From: Methanobrevibacter sp. TMH8
GTDB lineage: Archaea; Methanobacteriota; Methanobacteria; Methanobacteriales; Methanobacteriaceae
DNA length: 57,530 bases
Assembly: GCF_020148105.1 (NCBI RefSeq)
Contig: NZ_JAHLZE010000011.1
Coordinates: 1-57,530 of the forward strand
Reading direction: 5' to 3'
Part shown: positions 1-11,596 of the stretch, in pieces
Layout of the letters: each line of letters starts with the position of its first letter
Position numbering within the stretch: the stretch's first letter is position 1
The notes under the pieces: generated by a model
Told to the model about the DNA's origin: nothing
The model's database searches: none
Seen by the model: the letters and a program-made list of their open reading frames with translations, nothing else
Translations under genes and position numbers: made by a program

Positions 1-1
1 T

Positions 2-214
2 AAGTTTGTTAATATTAGGAGTAAGTCTGTTCGTGTGGGTTCTATTGGTGCTGGTATGAGGAAGTCTTTTGTTGTTTCTTATTATCCTGATAGGGATGGT
101 CATAGGTTTTGTATTGGGGAGTATTTTGTTTTGAATCCTAAGAGGTCTATGGATGAGGTTTCTTATAAGAATAATCGTGTTGTTAAGACTAAAAGAGGTT
201 TAAAAAGAATATAA
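2..214 (+). CDS. C-terminal end of a CARDB-like surface protein (partial)
   Basis: The frame is open from the window edge to TAA at 212-214, giving 70 residues; the start lies outside the window. The sequence fits the last strands of a CARDB-type cell-adhesion domain: a SIGAGMRKSFVVSYYPD segment followed by a late DEVSYKNNRVV motif, which resembles the E-x-NETNN ending of CARDB repeats. Such domains close many adhesin-like proteins of Methanobrevibacter. Codon use is biased to G/T-rich codons (ggt, gtt, tct, agg), unlike the A-rich neighbours. The protein ends in a basic tail with no membrane anchor. The domain assignment is by eye only. Confidence 0.55.
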   Translation, partial: KFVNIRSKSVRVGSIGAGMRKSFVVSYYPDRDGHRFCIGEYFVLNPKRSMDEVSYKNNRVVKTKRGLKRI

Positions 215-371
215 AAATAGATAATATTAATAATTTATTAATATTATTTATAATATTTTTATAATATTATTTTTTTATTGTGGAGGAATTATTATTTTTT
301 CCTTATTTTTTCAAATATATTATTTTTTTTTCTTATAATTTTTTCTACAATTTTTCATAATTTTTATTAAA

Positions 372-989
372 TTATCGTGGTTTAATAGCTTCCCAAATCA
401 ATTTTAAGTTAGTATCTATAATTTTGTCTAATGAATCTCGCGATTGATAAATCCATAAGTATACATATCCTTTTAAAGCACTTTGGATATATATCACGAG
501 TGTTTCAATCTCAATATCCTCTCTTATTTCATTTTTTTTAATAGCTTCTTGGATTAATTTATAGTAAAGATCATATAGCTTATTATTTAATTCATTGATT
601 TTATCCTTTGTTTCTCTATGATGATGAGTAGTACTTATAATGAAGGTGTAATAGTCTTTATAATCAAATTCAGCCAATACTGAAATATGTGGGTAATAAG
701 ATTCTTTTTTACCATAATCATTTGTTTTATATTTCATGATAAATCTTATCTTTTCAATAAAAGACCCATCAAAATTTTGCAAATATTTTTCTAATTCATA
801 AAAACCATCTATGATATATATATTTATTATGTGTTCTAAGATTTCTCTTTTATTTTTAAAATGATAATATATTGATCCTGAAGCTAGTCCAGATTCTTCT
901 TGGATTTGTTTCATAGATACATTATCAAACCCTTTTTTTAATGATAAAGCAAATGTCACATCAATTATCTTTTGTTTCTTGTTTATCAT
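372..989 (-). CDS. TetR/AcrR family transcriptional regulator
   Basis: A 205-residue protein with the length and layout of TetR regulators: an N-terminal helix-turn-helix (about residues 10-50, containing SMKQIQEESGLASGSIYYHF, where the YYHF-K-K-E signature is diagnostic) and an all-helical ligand/dimer domain. It would act as a DNA-binding repressor responding to an unknown small molecule. It stands alone; no exporter or enzyme is adjacent, so its target may be itself or a distant gene. Upstream (1215-1249) lies a pair of direct repeats that could be its operator. Start ATG at 987-989; no clear ribosome binding site. Confidence 0.9.
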   Translation of the reverse strand: MINKKQKIIDVTFALSLKKGFDNVSMKQIQEESGLASGSIYYHFKNKREILEHIINIYIIDGFYELEKYLQNFDGSFIEKIRFIMKYKTNDYGKKESYYPHISVLAEFDYKDYYTFIISTTHHHRETKDKINELNNKLYDLYYKLIQEAIKKNEIREDIEIETLVIYIQSALKGYVYLWIYQSRDSLDKIIDTNLKLIWEAIKPR

Positions 990-1668
990 AAAATTGTTAT
1001 ATTAATTTTCCACTATTTAAATGTTTATGTAAAAAGCGATTATAAAAGCTTTTTTTAAAGTTTAATGTTATTTTTTGGTTTAATATTCTTTTTTAGTTAT
1101 AAATATTGATATATTTTTGTTTATACTTTATTTATATTATATAAATAATTTTTAGAAGATTTTATCAGATTTACTGTCTCTGATTTAGTTTGTTATATAA
1201 ATTAAACATTATCGTTGAATGCCTATTCGGTTTATTGAATGTTCGGTTTTGATAAAATATATATGGCAACTAGATAATATAAAGTGATATATGTAATAAT
1301 TCGATGTTATTGATTTTATTCAATTATTCATACAGTTATTCATATGTTAATATATTAATCAAAATGCGAAGAATTTGAAGATATTTCATGATTTGAATCA
1401 GGTTTTTTTAAATCTGCATTTTAGATATTCATGAATATATAGATTTTTTACTAGTATTTCTATTTTGAGAGAGTATTTTCAAATTTTTTAATTTTTTAAT
1501 TAATATAATTTTTAATTATATATAATTCACACTAATATACACTAATCTCAACCAATCTTAACTTAAATCTAATTTTTGATAATATCATGAGTAATTTACT
1601 CTACTGTGTGATTTTTATCTTAATTAATAATGAATTAATAATGAATTAATGAAAGGAAGGAATGAAAA
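990..1668. other. 679-bp intergenic region between tetR and adhesin 1
   Basis: Divergent promoter region. It is nearly all A/T and contains the TTGAATG/TCGGTTT repeats described separately. I see no further open frame or strong hairpin. The adhesin ribosome binding site GGAAGG lies at its right end. Confidence 0.6.
1215..1249. promoter_or_regulatory. direct repeat, possible TetR operator
   Basis: Two half-similar copies of TTGAATG-(n)-TCGGTTT lie in tandem (1215-1233 and 1235-1249), with spacers of 5 and 1 nt. They stand out as G/C-containing islands in AT-only DNA. They lie about 225 bp upstream of the tetR start and 420 bp upstream of the first adhesin. Use as an operator is a guess. Confidence 0.25.
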
Positions 1669-2160
1669 ATGAAAAAAATAAGGAATTTATCAGCTCAATC
1701 TTTAGTGTTTAATAAAGTTATATTTCTCATAATCTTATTAACTCTAATTTTTGTTGCTTTTTCAGCAGTTGATGGAGCTGATATTAATATTAGTAACTCT
1801 ACTTCAGGTGGTTTAAATAGAACTGTTAATCAATCTAACAGTGGAGATAGGATAGTTCTTGATGCTGGAGTCTATACAAATAATGTAACAGATATATATG
1901 TATATAATAAAAATCTAACAATTGTTGGAAAAGATTCTAAAAATACAATAATAGATGCTAGAAAACAAGGAAGAATATTCTATATTATAAACTCAGTAAC
2001 TCTAATTAATCTGACTTTATATAATGGATATGCCGGATCATCTGAAAATGGTGGTGCTATTTTCAATACTGGAAATTTAACTTTGATAAATTGTACATTT
2101 AGTAACAATGCAGCTTATCAGGGGGGGGGGGTGCTATCTCTAATTATGGTACTACTCTAA
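1669..2160 (+). CDS. adhesin-like protein 1, N-terminal part before a frameshift
   Basis: Start ATG behind a purine-rich GAAAGGAAGG site. The N-terminus is a signal peptide (basic MKKIRN, then a hydrophobic stretch to about residue 36, ending near VDGAD). After this come Asn/Thr-rich right-handed beta-helix repeats of the type found in Methanobrevibacter adhesin-like proteins, with motifs such as NGGAIFNTGNLTLINCTFSN. At an 11-G run (2121-2131) the reading frame shifts: this frame adds nine unrelated residues and stops at 2160, while the beta-helix continues in another frame (2133-3938). As written, the cell would make a secreted 163-residue fragment without an anchor. Confidence 0.85.
   Translation: MKKIRNLSAQSLVFNKVIFLIILLTLIFVAFSAVDGADINISNSTSGGLNRTVNQSNSGDRIVLDAGVYTNNVTDIYVYNKNLTIVGKDSKNTIIDARKQGRIFYIINSVTLINLTLYNGYAGSSENGGAIFNTGNLTLINCTFSNNAAYQGGGVLSLIMVLL
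2121..2131 (+). repeat. G11 homopolymer tract causing a frameshift
   Basis: Eleven consecutive G residues inside an adhesin coding sequence that is otherwise about 70 percent A/T. The tract encodes the Q-G-G-(G)-A turn of a beta-helix repeat. Lengths of 9 or 12 would keep the frame; 11 does not. This is either a slipped-strand contingency tract or a sequencing error. Confidence 0.9.
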
Positions 2161-3938
2161 CAATCATTGATTCTAATTTTGTTAATAATGTAGCTACTAC
2201 TGGTCGTGGTGGTGCTATTTATAATGATAATACTGGAATGAACCCTAATAATCGATATCATACTAATGTAACAATTATTAACTCTATATTCACAAATAAC
2301 ATTGCTGAATGGGGTGGTGCTATTTATGATCAAAACTGGATTAATCTTACTATTGAAGGCACTAATTTCACTAATAATTCTGCTATTGTAGCTTCTGGTG
2401 GTGCTATCTATATTGGTGGGTCTGATAGAGCACAAATTAATAATTCTAAATTTGAAAATAATATAGCTGTCGGTTCTGGTGGAGCAGTTTCTTTTAATGC
2501 AATGTATAGTAATATAACTAACTCTATTTTCATTAATAATTCAGCTAATGTAGCTGGTGCAGTAGATTTTGCTAGTGCACCTGATGGATCCTTAATTTAT
2601 TGTATTTTTATTAATAATTCTGCTAATAACTATGCAGGTGCTTTAAGAATTTATTCTAATAGAGTATTAGTCAGTGGTTCTAGATTTATTAATAATTCTG
2701 CTACTAATTATGGTGGTGCTATCTACAATAATGCGAATAATAATGTAATTATTAATAATTCTGATTTTTCACAAAACAAAGCTAATTATGGAGGGGCTTT
2801 CTACAATGCAGGAGATGCAAAAATTACTAGATCTAATTTTATAAGTAATTTAGCTAACTATGGTGGGGGTATTTACAATTCTAATGGAAATTATTTGATT
2901 GTTTCTGCTAATACTATGTTTTCTAATATTGCTAATGATTTAGGTAATGAAATTTATAATAATGGTAATATGGGTATTTTAAACTTAAAATATCTTAATA
3001 ATTCTAATATTATTGTTAACAATAATTCTCAAATAACTTTATATGCGACTTTAACTGATGATATGGGTAATCCTGTCACTGGTCAAACTGTATCATTTTT
3101 AATCGATGGCTTAAGTGTTGGATATTCTATTTTTATTGAAGGGGCTGCTGAATTAACTTATTTTGTGAATTTAAACACTGAAAATGCCCTTGTTAATGGT
3201 CTTTATTTGGGATCTGGAAACAATATTAATATTTTAAATGGTATGTTAAGAATTACTTCTACATCTGAGGTAGGAGGTAATTTAACCTTAAATCAAACTG
3301 AATATTTTGTTAATGATACTATTAAAGGAGTTATTAATGTAATTAACAATGGTCCGAATCATGTTTATAATGTCAATGTCAAAATAAACTTACCAGCTTG
3401 GTTTAATATTAATAAAAATGACATAATTGTATCTCAGGGTTATTATGATGATATTACTGGTATCTGGTATATTGGTGATTTGGTTTCTACTGCAAGAGCT
3501 ATGATGGAATTTACAGGCGAATTTACTCAAAAAGGTCAAGGTATTTTATCTATCGATATATCTGGAGATAATTTTAATAATTCAATGGATTCATTTAATT
3601 TTTTAGTTAAAGAAAAAACATTGAACAATGGTACTAATCCCGGTTCAAATAATAATAGTAATAATAGTAATAATGGATCTAATAAAGGTAATGGTTCTGG
3701 ATCTAATGGAAGTAATTCCGGTAATGGTAATGGTTCTAATCATAAAGAAAATAATCCTCCGGATAAATCTAAAGATCAAGATTTTGATAAAAATAGTTAC
3801 ATTAAAAAAGGTAATGATAATAATAGGAATAATAATTATTTAGTTGTTGAAGCAAATATGAAAAAAACAGGAGTTCCAATAGTAGCTATACTTTTAATAT
3901 TATTGTCTATTTTAGGTCTTAGTATTAGAAGAAAATAA
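2133..3938 (+). CDS. adhesin-like protein 1, C-terminal part after the frameshift
   Basis: Continues the beta-helix of the upstream fragment without any stop from the G run onward; the first ATG available for independent initiation is at 2238, giving 566 residues. It holds about eight more GGAIYN-type repeats, then an Ig-like domain (TLTDDMGNPVTGQTVSFLID), a DUF11/CARDB-like segment, a long Asn/Gly/Ser-rich low-complexity stalk, and a C-terminal KKTGVPI motif plus membrane segment ending RRK. The C-terminus would anchor the protein at the cell surface. With the frame restored the protein would be about 755 residues. Without restoration this part has neither signal peptide nor ribosome binding site. 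Confidence 0.85.
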   Translation, partial: AISNYGTTLTIIDSNFVNNVATTGRGGAIYNDNTGMNPNNRYHTNVTIINSIFTNNIAEWGGAIYDQNWINLTIEGTNFTNNSAIVASGGAIYIGGSDRAQINNSKFENNIAVGSGGAVSFNAMYSNITNSIFINNSANVAGAVDFASAPDGSLIYCIFINNSANNYAGALRIYSNRVLVSGSRFINNSATNYGGAIYNNANNNVIINNSDFSQNKANYGGAFYNAGDAKITRSNFISNLANYGGGIYNSNGNYLIVSANTMFSNIANDLGNEIYNNGNMGILNLKYLNNSNIIVNNNSQITLYATLTDDMGNPVTGQTVSFLIDGLSVGYSIFIEGAAELTYFVNLNTENALVNGLYLGSGNNINILNGMLRITSTSEVGGNLTLNQTEYFVNDTIKGVINVINNGPNHVYNVNVKINLPAWFNINKNDIIVSQGYYDDITGIWYIGDLVSTARAMMEFTGEFTQKGQGILSIDISGDNFNNSMDSFNFLVKEKTLNNGTNPGSNNNSNNSNNGSNKGNGSGSNGSNSGNGNGSNHKENNPPDKSKDQDFDKNSYIKKGNDNNRNNNYLVVEANMKKTGVPIVAILLILLSILGLSIRRK

Positions 3939-3963
3939 AATTAAGCTAAAAATTATTTTTAAT

Positions 3964-3989
3964 GAAGGAAATTGTTTTTAAATTCCTTC
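3964..3989 (+). terminator. hairpin terminator after adhesin 1
   Basis: GAAGGAA (3964-3970) pairs with TTCCTTC (3983-3989) and is followed by a T-rich stretch. It lies 25 bp after the adhesin stop codon. Confidence 0.55.
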
Positions 3990-6037
<2,048 letters not shown>

Positions 6038-6055
6038 TTTACAGTAATTTTAGTA

Positions 6056-7489
6056 TCACCTACGATCAATAACTCTTTTTGGCCTACCTTTAACCTTATA
6101 AAATTCAAGTTCGCCTTTTTCACAGAAATTAAATAATATTTCTAGTTCATTTTCATAATAACTATAATATTTTTCTTTTAAACTTTTTTTATTTTCTAAA
6201 AAAGATTTTAAAAAGTTATTTTCAATAAGTGATTTATCAGTGTTTTCAAGGTCCTTACATTCTAATGAAATACGCAATGTATTTTGAATTTCATCTCCAT
6301 ATATGAATGATTCATATTCTCCAGTTAAGTATTCCATATTCTCTTTTTGAAATACTCCTGCTTCTATATCTACTCTATTAATGGATATTCCGAATAAATT
6401 AGCTGTTTCTGTATTTCTAACTGGATTATTAATTTTCATATGTGTTCTCCCACATGCACATTTTTCTCTAGTTATAACAGAACTTGAATCATCAGTGTCA
6501 TAATTTATAAGTAAAGTTCCAGCTTTTTCACCTTTATTAAGTAAAGTAGTTAATATTATTTTTCCTTCTTTACCATCTTTTAAAAAACAACTATTAGGGT
6601 GACTTGAATAGGAATTAGAAGTTTTAACTATTTCATTTTCTATTCGCATATTAGGATCTTCTTCTATGTCAGTGTTGTAAATATCTAAATGAATTAAATC
6701 TTCTGGAACATGAATTCCATTTTTTTCGCTACATTCTCCACACATTGTTCCTTCAGTACTTCCATATGTATTAAACACATCTACTCCCCATAATTCTTCA
6801 ATATATTTTCTAGATTCTTCTGAAAAACTTTCTCCTCCCGCAATTAACCTTTTAATACTAGATTCTTCTGGATTTAATCCATTTTCTTTCATTCTCTTAG
6901 CTAGTCTTAAAAATTTAAAGATACTTCCTACAATACTAGTTGGTTTATAGTTTTCTATAATTCGCACTGGGAAAGTACATTTACCTTCTGGAATTGTAGT
7001 AATATTCAGTTTTTTTGCAGCTAAACTCATGGAATCTGCACCAATATTCATTCCATATGCAGCACATACAATTAATGAGTCTCCTTTCTTAAATCCTTGA
7101 GATTTGTAGGTTCGAGCATACTTTTGAATATATTTCCCCCAATCATCTTTAGTTAAAAAAAAAGATTTAGGATTCCCACTTGTTCCGCTTGTTTCATGAA
7201 TAGTGATTATATCTTTATCATCTGCAGATTTAAATGAGAAATAATTATTTATAGGAGGTTGATTTTTTTTAATGGTATCTCCAGAGATTATTGGAAGCGC
7301 TTTCAAATCTTCATGGGATTGGATTGAATTAATATCTATTTTATTTTTTTCAAACCATTTTTTATAAAATTTTGAGTTTTCATAAGCATATTTAACAGTA
7401 TATTTAACTTTTTCATCAATTAAAGAATCAAGATCTCCTCTATCCATTGTTTCAATTTCTTTGTTATAATAGGAGGTTTTATTTTTCAT
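6056..7489 (-). CDS. PaaK-like adenylate-forming ligase, possible coenzyme F390 synthetase
   Basis: Belongs to the phenylacetate-CoA ligase family of ATP-dependent adenylating enzymes. Visible motifs: the phosphate-binding loop HETSGTSGNPKSF, AGGESF, YGSTEGTMCGE, and the hinge region near TREKCACGR. The family N-terminus (YNKEIETMDRGDLDSL) fixes ATG 7489 as the start; the longer frame to 7555 adds 22 residues unlike the family. In Methanobacteriales, PaaK homologues include coenzyme F390 synthetase, which adenylylates F420 on oxygen exposure, so that is a plausible role. The 477 residues are longer than typical PaaK (about 430) and than the published F390 synthetase (about 380), so substrate is uncertain. 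Converges on kae1-bud32. Confidence 0.75.
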   Translation of the reverse strand: MKNKTSYYNKEIETMDRGDLDSLIDEKVKYTVKYAYENSKFYKKWFEKNKIDINSIQSHEDLKALPIISGDTIKKNQPPINNYFSFKSADDKDIITIHETSGTSGNPKSFFLTKDDWGKYIQKYARTYKSQGFKKGDSLIVCAAYGMNIGADSMSLAAKKLNITTIPEGKCTFPVRIIENYKPTSIVGSIFKFLRLAKRMKENGLNPEESSIKRLIAGGESFSEESRKYIEELWGVDVFNTYGSTEGTMCGECSEKNGIHVPEDLIHLDIYNTDIEEDPNMRIENEIVKTSNSYSSHPNSCFLKDGKEGKIILTTLLNKGEKAGTLLINYDTDDSSSVITREKCACGRTHMKINNPVRNTETANLFGISINRVDIEAGVFQKENMEYLTGEYESFIYGDEIQNTLRISLECKDLENTDKSLIENNFLKSFLENKKSLKEKYYSYYENELEILFNFCEKGELEFYKVKGRPKRVIDRR

Positions 7490-7679
7490 GTTATTATTAT
7501 ATAAATAAAAACATATTAATTTTGTCAAATATATGATTAAATTATGCTTATGCACTTGAAATAGTTCTATTTTTTAGTATTGTTTGAAGTATTTTATCTG
7601 CTAAATATTTTTTATAATTAATATACAGGTTCATAAAAAATGACATGAACTATTGAAATATTATGCCATAGAATTTGTA

Positions 7680-8516
7680 TTATAATTTCCTTTTTCCATT
7701 TAATTTAGCTTCTAATTTGTCATGTTTCTCTTTCACATAGCTATATCCATCTTTGTAAAAAGGGCATTCTTCAATACAATATGTACATCCTTGATTACAT
7801 CCTAAACATTTGGATTCAATAAAATTTGCCTTATTTTCATCCATATATTCTTTTTGTAGTGCATCTTCAGGACAGGCCTTAATACATTTTCCACATCTTT
7901 TACAATAATTATTAATCCATTTATATGTGTTTTCTTTTGAAATTGTTAGGTTTTCAATTGATGTTAGTATTGCTCCTATTTTTTGACAAGGCCCAAATTC
8001 TGGAGTGATTAATAAGTGACTTCTGCCTACTGTTCCAATTCCAGATGTTTCTCCTAGTTTTCCAAGGTCTAATAAATTTTGATGAGGATGTGCAACTTGA
8101 GTTTCAAAGCCATTTTCTCTAAGATAATCAGAAAGAATATATAAACTTTTTCCAAATTTATCATAAACTAAATCATTCAATTCTTGGGCGAATACACTAG
8201 GAGGTTCATTTATAATTTTTTTCCCAATTTTCATAGTGAAAACAATAGCATTTGAATATTTTAGCTTTTTATTTTCTTTCATTTCTTCTTTAGGTATTTT
8301 TCCAAAAGCTATAATTCCTATATCTAAACTTTTACTCATCTCTTTGACCTTGTTAAGAGTTTCTAAGTCTATTTCTTTTTTTGGACTTTTTGGATTTTCT
8401 ACTTTAGAATCATCAGTTACTTCATAATCACAGCAACAAGAACTTATATCTTTTTCATATGGATTATCTTCTTCAGTTTGTTCACAACAACAGCCCATAG
8501 TACTTTCATCGACCAT
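7680..8516 (-). CDS. Cys-rich 4Fe-4S protein, QueG/reductive-dehalogenase-like
   Basis: A 278-residue protein. The N-terminus carries two triple-cysteine clusters (MGCCCE and SSCCCDYE, residues 8-29). The central region (GETSGIGTVGRSHLLITPEFGP) resembles the epoxyqueuosine-reductase/reductive-dehalogenase fold. The C-terminus has two ferredoxin motifs, CKRCGKCIKACP and CLGCNQGCTYCIEECP. It lies 5 bp downstream of the arsR-type gene with its own AGGAG site, so the two form an operon and expression is probably metal- or metalloid-controlled. The CCC clusters suggest thiophilic metal or arsenite binding. Enzymatic activity cannot be told from sequence. Confidence 0.7.
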   Translation of the reverse strand: MVDESTMGCCCEQTEEDNPYEKDISSCCCDYEVTDDSKVENPKSPKKEIDLETLNKVKEMSKSLDIGIIAFGKIPKEEMKENKKLKYSNAIVFTMKIGKKIINEPPSVFAQELNDLVYDKFGKSLYILSDYLRENGFETQVAHPHQNLLDLGKLGETSGIGTVGRSHLLITPEFGPCQKIGAILTSIENLTISKENTYKWINNYCKRCGKCIKACPEDALQKEYMDENKANFIESKCLGCNQGCTYCIEECPFYKDGYSYVKEKHDKLEAKLNGKRKL

Positions 8517-8521
8517 GATAG

Positions 8522-8875
8522 CTATTCTCCTATCTTAATTAGTTTTTCTATATATTCGATTATTTTTTCATCAGACAAACTATAATGAGTCCATTTTCCT
8601 TCTTTTTTCCACTTTAAAAACTCAGCTTTTTTTAAAACATTTAAATGGTGGGAAATTGTTGATTGAGGCTTATTTAAAGCAGAATCAATATGACAAGCAC
8701 ATAATTCACCATTTCTTAATAAATATAATATTTTTAATCTTAATGGATCAGAGATAGCTTTAATCATTTCCCCCATATCATATAAATCATCATCTGAAGG
8801 GATTTCACTTATTAACTCATCTAAATTTAAATTTTCATATTGTTCAAGACAACTATCATTTTTGCAATTTGACAT
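8522..8875 (-). CDS. ArsR/SmtB family metal-responsive repressor
   Basis: A 117-residue winged-helix protein of the ArsR family. The metal-binding helix signature ELCACHI is visible (compare ELCVCDL in classical ArsR), followed by the recognition helix KPQSTISHHLNVLKKA. Two further Cys near the N-terminus (SNCKNDSC) may add ligands. It is the first gene of a two-gene operon with the Cys-rich Fe-S protein. The likely inducer is As(III), Sb(III) or a soft metal; no arsenite pump is adjacent. Start is ATG 8875 with no obvious ribosome binding site. Confidence 0.9.
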   Translation of the reverse strand: MSNCKNDSCLEQYENLNLDELISEIPSDDDLYDMGEMIKAISDPLRLKILYLLRNGELCACHIDSALNKPQSTISHHLNVLKKAEFLKWKKEGKWTHYSLSDEKIIEYIEKLIKIGE

Positions 8876-8999
8876 ATAATTTAATTTATATAATTATATA
8901 TTTAAATATTTCATTATGTCAATATAATATAATAAATTTAAAAAATTTAAAAATTATAAACATAAAAATATATAAAATTTGAAGTTAAAATTTTAGTAT

Positions 9000-9569
9000 A
9001 TGATAACATTTATTACTGGTAACAATCATAAAGTAGAAGAAGCAGAAAATATTTTTGAAAAATTCAATATTGAATTAGAGCATATTGACTTAGGTTACAC
9101 AGAACCTCAAGGAACTCTTGAGGATGTAGCTAAAGCTGGTGCAGAATATGCTGCTCAAAAATTAAATAAATCTGTGATTGTTGAAGATGCTGGTTTATTC
9201 ATCAAAGCTCTTAGTTGGTTTCCTGGAACATATTCATCATATGTTCAAGATACTATTGGAAATCAAGGAATATTAAAGCTTATGAATAATATAAAAAATA
9301 CTGAAGACCGTTATGCTGAATTCAGGTCGGTCATTGGGTATTGTGCCCCCAATATCGAGCCCAAGATTTTTTTAGGCAAAGTGTCAGGTAGTATTGCGTT
9401 TGAAGAAAAAGGTAATGAAGGATTTGCTTTTGATCCAATATTTTATGTTCCAGAAAAGGATAAAACCTTTGGTGAACTAACTACAAATGAAAAAAATCAG
9501 TTTTCTCATCGAAGAAATTCATTAGAGCTATTTGTTAATTGGTATAAAACTATAGAAGATAATAAATAG
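9000..9569 (+). CDS. rdgB: RdgB/HAM1 family XTP/dITP pyrophosphatase
   Basis: 189 residues, the normal family length. It hydrolyses deaminated purine nucleotides (XTP, ITP, dITP) to keep them out of nucleic acids. Family motifs: N-terminal [10 protein letters not shown] substrate/phosphate loop, [30 protein letters not shown], and the terminal FSHRRNSL. Start ATG 9000 has no ribosome binding site and is probably leaderless. A short stretch (about 9331-9375) is richer in C/G than the rest of the gene without disturbing the frame. Confidence 0.95.
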   Translation: MITFITGNNHKVEEAENIFEKFNIELEHIDLGYTEPQGTLEDVAKAGAEYAAQKLNKSVIVEDAGLFIKALSWFPGTYSSYVQDTIGNQGILKLMNNIKNTEDRYAEFRSVIGYCAPNIEPKIFLGKVSGSIAFEEKGNEGFAFDPIFYVPEKDKTFGELTTNEKNQFSHRRNSLELFVNWYKTIEDNK

Positions 9570-9861
9570 ATAATCATTGATAAATTATTTAATTGTATTG
9601 TTAAATCAAATTATTAACAATATTTAGATTTATATAATTGTTTGATGTTTATATAATTAGATAATCTAATTTTAAGCTCTAATAATGAACTTTATAATTA
9701 TATTTCAGATATAATAATATAAAAAAATAATTTGTAATATAATTTATAAAATAATTAAAAACAATTTATAAAAATAATTTATAAAAACAGTTTATAAAAA
9801 TATTTTATAAAAATAATTTGTAAAATAAATTATCAAAGAAGAAAATAAAAGAGGTAATATA

Positions 9862-10260
9862 ATGGCTAAACCAGAATGGGTTACTTATTCAAATGAAGAA
9901 ATCGAAGAATTTATATTGAAATTTACTAAAGAAGGAAAATCTCCAAGTGAAATAGGAATTGTTTTAAGAGATCAATATGGTGTTCCTAGTGTAAAAGCTG
10001 TTACTGGTGAAAAAATTACAGCTATCTTAAAAAGGAATGAACAAGCTCAAGAATATCCTGAAGATATAATGAACTTGATTAAACGTGCTGTAAATATTAG
10101 AGATCACTTAAGAGAGAATCCAAAAGATTTACACACTAAAAGAGGATTAACCATAATTGAATCAAGAATCAGACGTCTTGGTAAATATTATGTAGGAGAA
10201 GGAGAATTACCTGAAGGATGGAGATATGACCCACAAGAAGCAGCACTCCTTGTTAAATAG
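9862..10260 (+). CDS. rpsO: 30S ribosomal protein S15
   Basis: 132 residues, matching archaeal S15 (S13e type) with its N-terminal extension ([14 protein letters not shown]) and the core [37 protein letters not shown]. It binds 16S rRNA in the small-subunit platform. The start follows an AGAGGTAAT site. The recJ-like gene overlaps its 3' end, a conserved archaeal arrangement. Confidence 0.97.
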   Translation: MAKPEWVTYSNEEIEEFILKFTKEGKSPSEIGIVLRDQYGVPSVKAVTGEKITAILKRNEQAQEYPEDIMNLIKRAVNIRDHLRENPKDLHTKRGLTIIESRIRRLGKYYVGEGELPEGWRYDPQEAALLVK

Positions 10261-11596
10261 GGCTAATGTTGCCTGTGATGTGATATCTAAACACATCAAA
10301 GAAGATCATGTTATAAGGATAATTTCTCATAATGATGCTGATGGACTTTCAGCTGCAGGGATTATAGCTAATGCTATTAAGGAAGAAGGTGGTCAATTTC
10401 ACACCACAATTCTTTCACGTTTAAGGCCAGAAATTGTAAAAGAACTTTCTAGGGAGAAATATGAACTATTCATATTTTCAGATATGGGAAGTGCATGTTT
10501 AAAGCTTATAAACAGATTCAAATCTGATGCTATTATTGCAGATCACCATCAAGTAGATGATATTGACCCAGAAGATCATGTTATCCATGTAAATCCTCAT
10601 GCTTTTGGAATTGATGGAAGTAAAGATCTCAGTGGTGCAGGTTCTTCTTATTTATCAATTAGAGAATTAGGAGAAGGAGAAAACAATAAGAAACATCTTG
10701 CTCCTTTAGCTCTTGTTGGTGCATTTGGAGATATGCAGTGTCAAGATGGTTTTTCTGGTGTTAATGAATTAATTGTAGAGGATGCGAAAGAATTTGGATC
10801 TCTTGAGATTCATGAAGACTTAAAAGTAGTTTCCAAGTCTCAAGAACCAATGTATAAATCATTAGCTTATACTTTAAATCCAGCTCTTCCAGGACTTACA
10901 GGGGATTTAGAAGGATCTATGGGATTTTTGGAAAAAATAGGAATATCTTATGGAATAAAATTCACAGATCTTGAAAATGAGGAAAAAGACATTTTAAAAG
11001 ATGAGCTTATAAAATTAAATCCTGAAATTTTTGGAGATGTTTATAGTATTCCTAAAGAGAATCCTGTACTCAGGGATCTTGAGGAATATTCATATATACT
11101 TGATGCATGTGGAAAAAACAAAAAAACCGGATTAGGATTATCTATTGTTCTTGGTGAAAGATCAGAAGCGCTTGATGCAGCTTTAAATCTCCAAAAAAAA
11201 TATAGGGATCAGCTAACTAAAGGAATGGAATGGATTAAAAGAGAAGGTTCTAATCAAATGGATTTTATCCAATATATTTACAGTGAAGATAAAGTTTTAA
11301 AAAGTGTAATGGGTACAATTTCAGGTGTAGCTATGGCTTCAAAACTTCTTAAATCTGATAAACCTATTCTTTCAATGGCTAGAATGCATAATGATGTTAA
11401 AGTCTCTGGAAGAACAACAAGAGACTTGGTAAATAAAGGTGTTGACCTTGGAAAAGCCCTTCATGACAGTTCATTAAGTTTTGGAGGTCAAGGTGGAGGA
11501 CACGACATTGCTGCTGGAGCTATGATTCCTTATAAAGAAATGGACAATTTTTTGAATTTAGTTAATGATATGGTTGAACATCAGCTTAATAATTAA
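10226..11596 (+). CDS. RecJ-like DHH-family single-strand exonuclease
   Basis: 456 residues of the archaeal RecJ/GAN family. DHH motifs are visible: [38 protein letters not shown], and the DHHA1 glycine motif [12 protein letters not shown]. Archaeal members bind GINS at the replication fork or act in repair. The frame overlaps rpsO by 35 bp from ATG 10226; an alternative TTG at 10250 would cut the overlap to 11 bp, and the family-conserved part begins only near there, so the exact start is uncertain. Cotranscription with rpsO is implied. Confidence 0.92.
   Translation: MTHKKQHSLLNRANVACDVISKHIKEDHVIRIISHNDADGLSAAGIIANAIKEEGGQFHTTILSRLRPEIVKELSREKYELFIFSDMGSACLKLINRFKSDAIIADHHQVDDIDPEDHVIHVNPHAFGIDGSKDLSGAGSSYLSIRELGEGENNKKHLAPLALVGAFGDMQCQDGFSGVNELIVEDAKEFGSLEIHEDLKVVSKSQEPMYKSLAYTLNPALPGLTGDLEGSMGFLEKIGISYGIKFTDLENEEKDILKDELIKLNPEIFGDVYSIPKENPVLRDLEEYSYILDACGKNKKTGLGLSIVLGERSEALDAALNLQKKYRDQLTKGMEWIKREGSNQMDFIQYIYSEDKVLKSVMGTISGVAMASKLLKSDKPILSMARMHNDVKVSGRTTRDLVNKGVDLGKALHDSSLSFGGQGGGHDIAAGAMIPYKEMDNFLNLVNDMVEHQLNN

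Noticed and set aside
2157-2435. 92-residue minus-strand frame in adhesin 1
   Set aside because: Antisense shadow of repetitive Asn/Gly codons, Ile/Ser-rich without any motif.
9331-9375. Local C/G-rich patch in rdgB as an insertion
   Set aside because: The reading frame and protein motifs are intact through the patch and the length is normal for the family.
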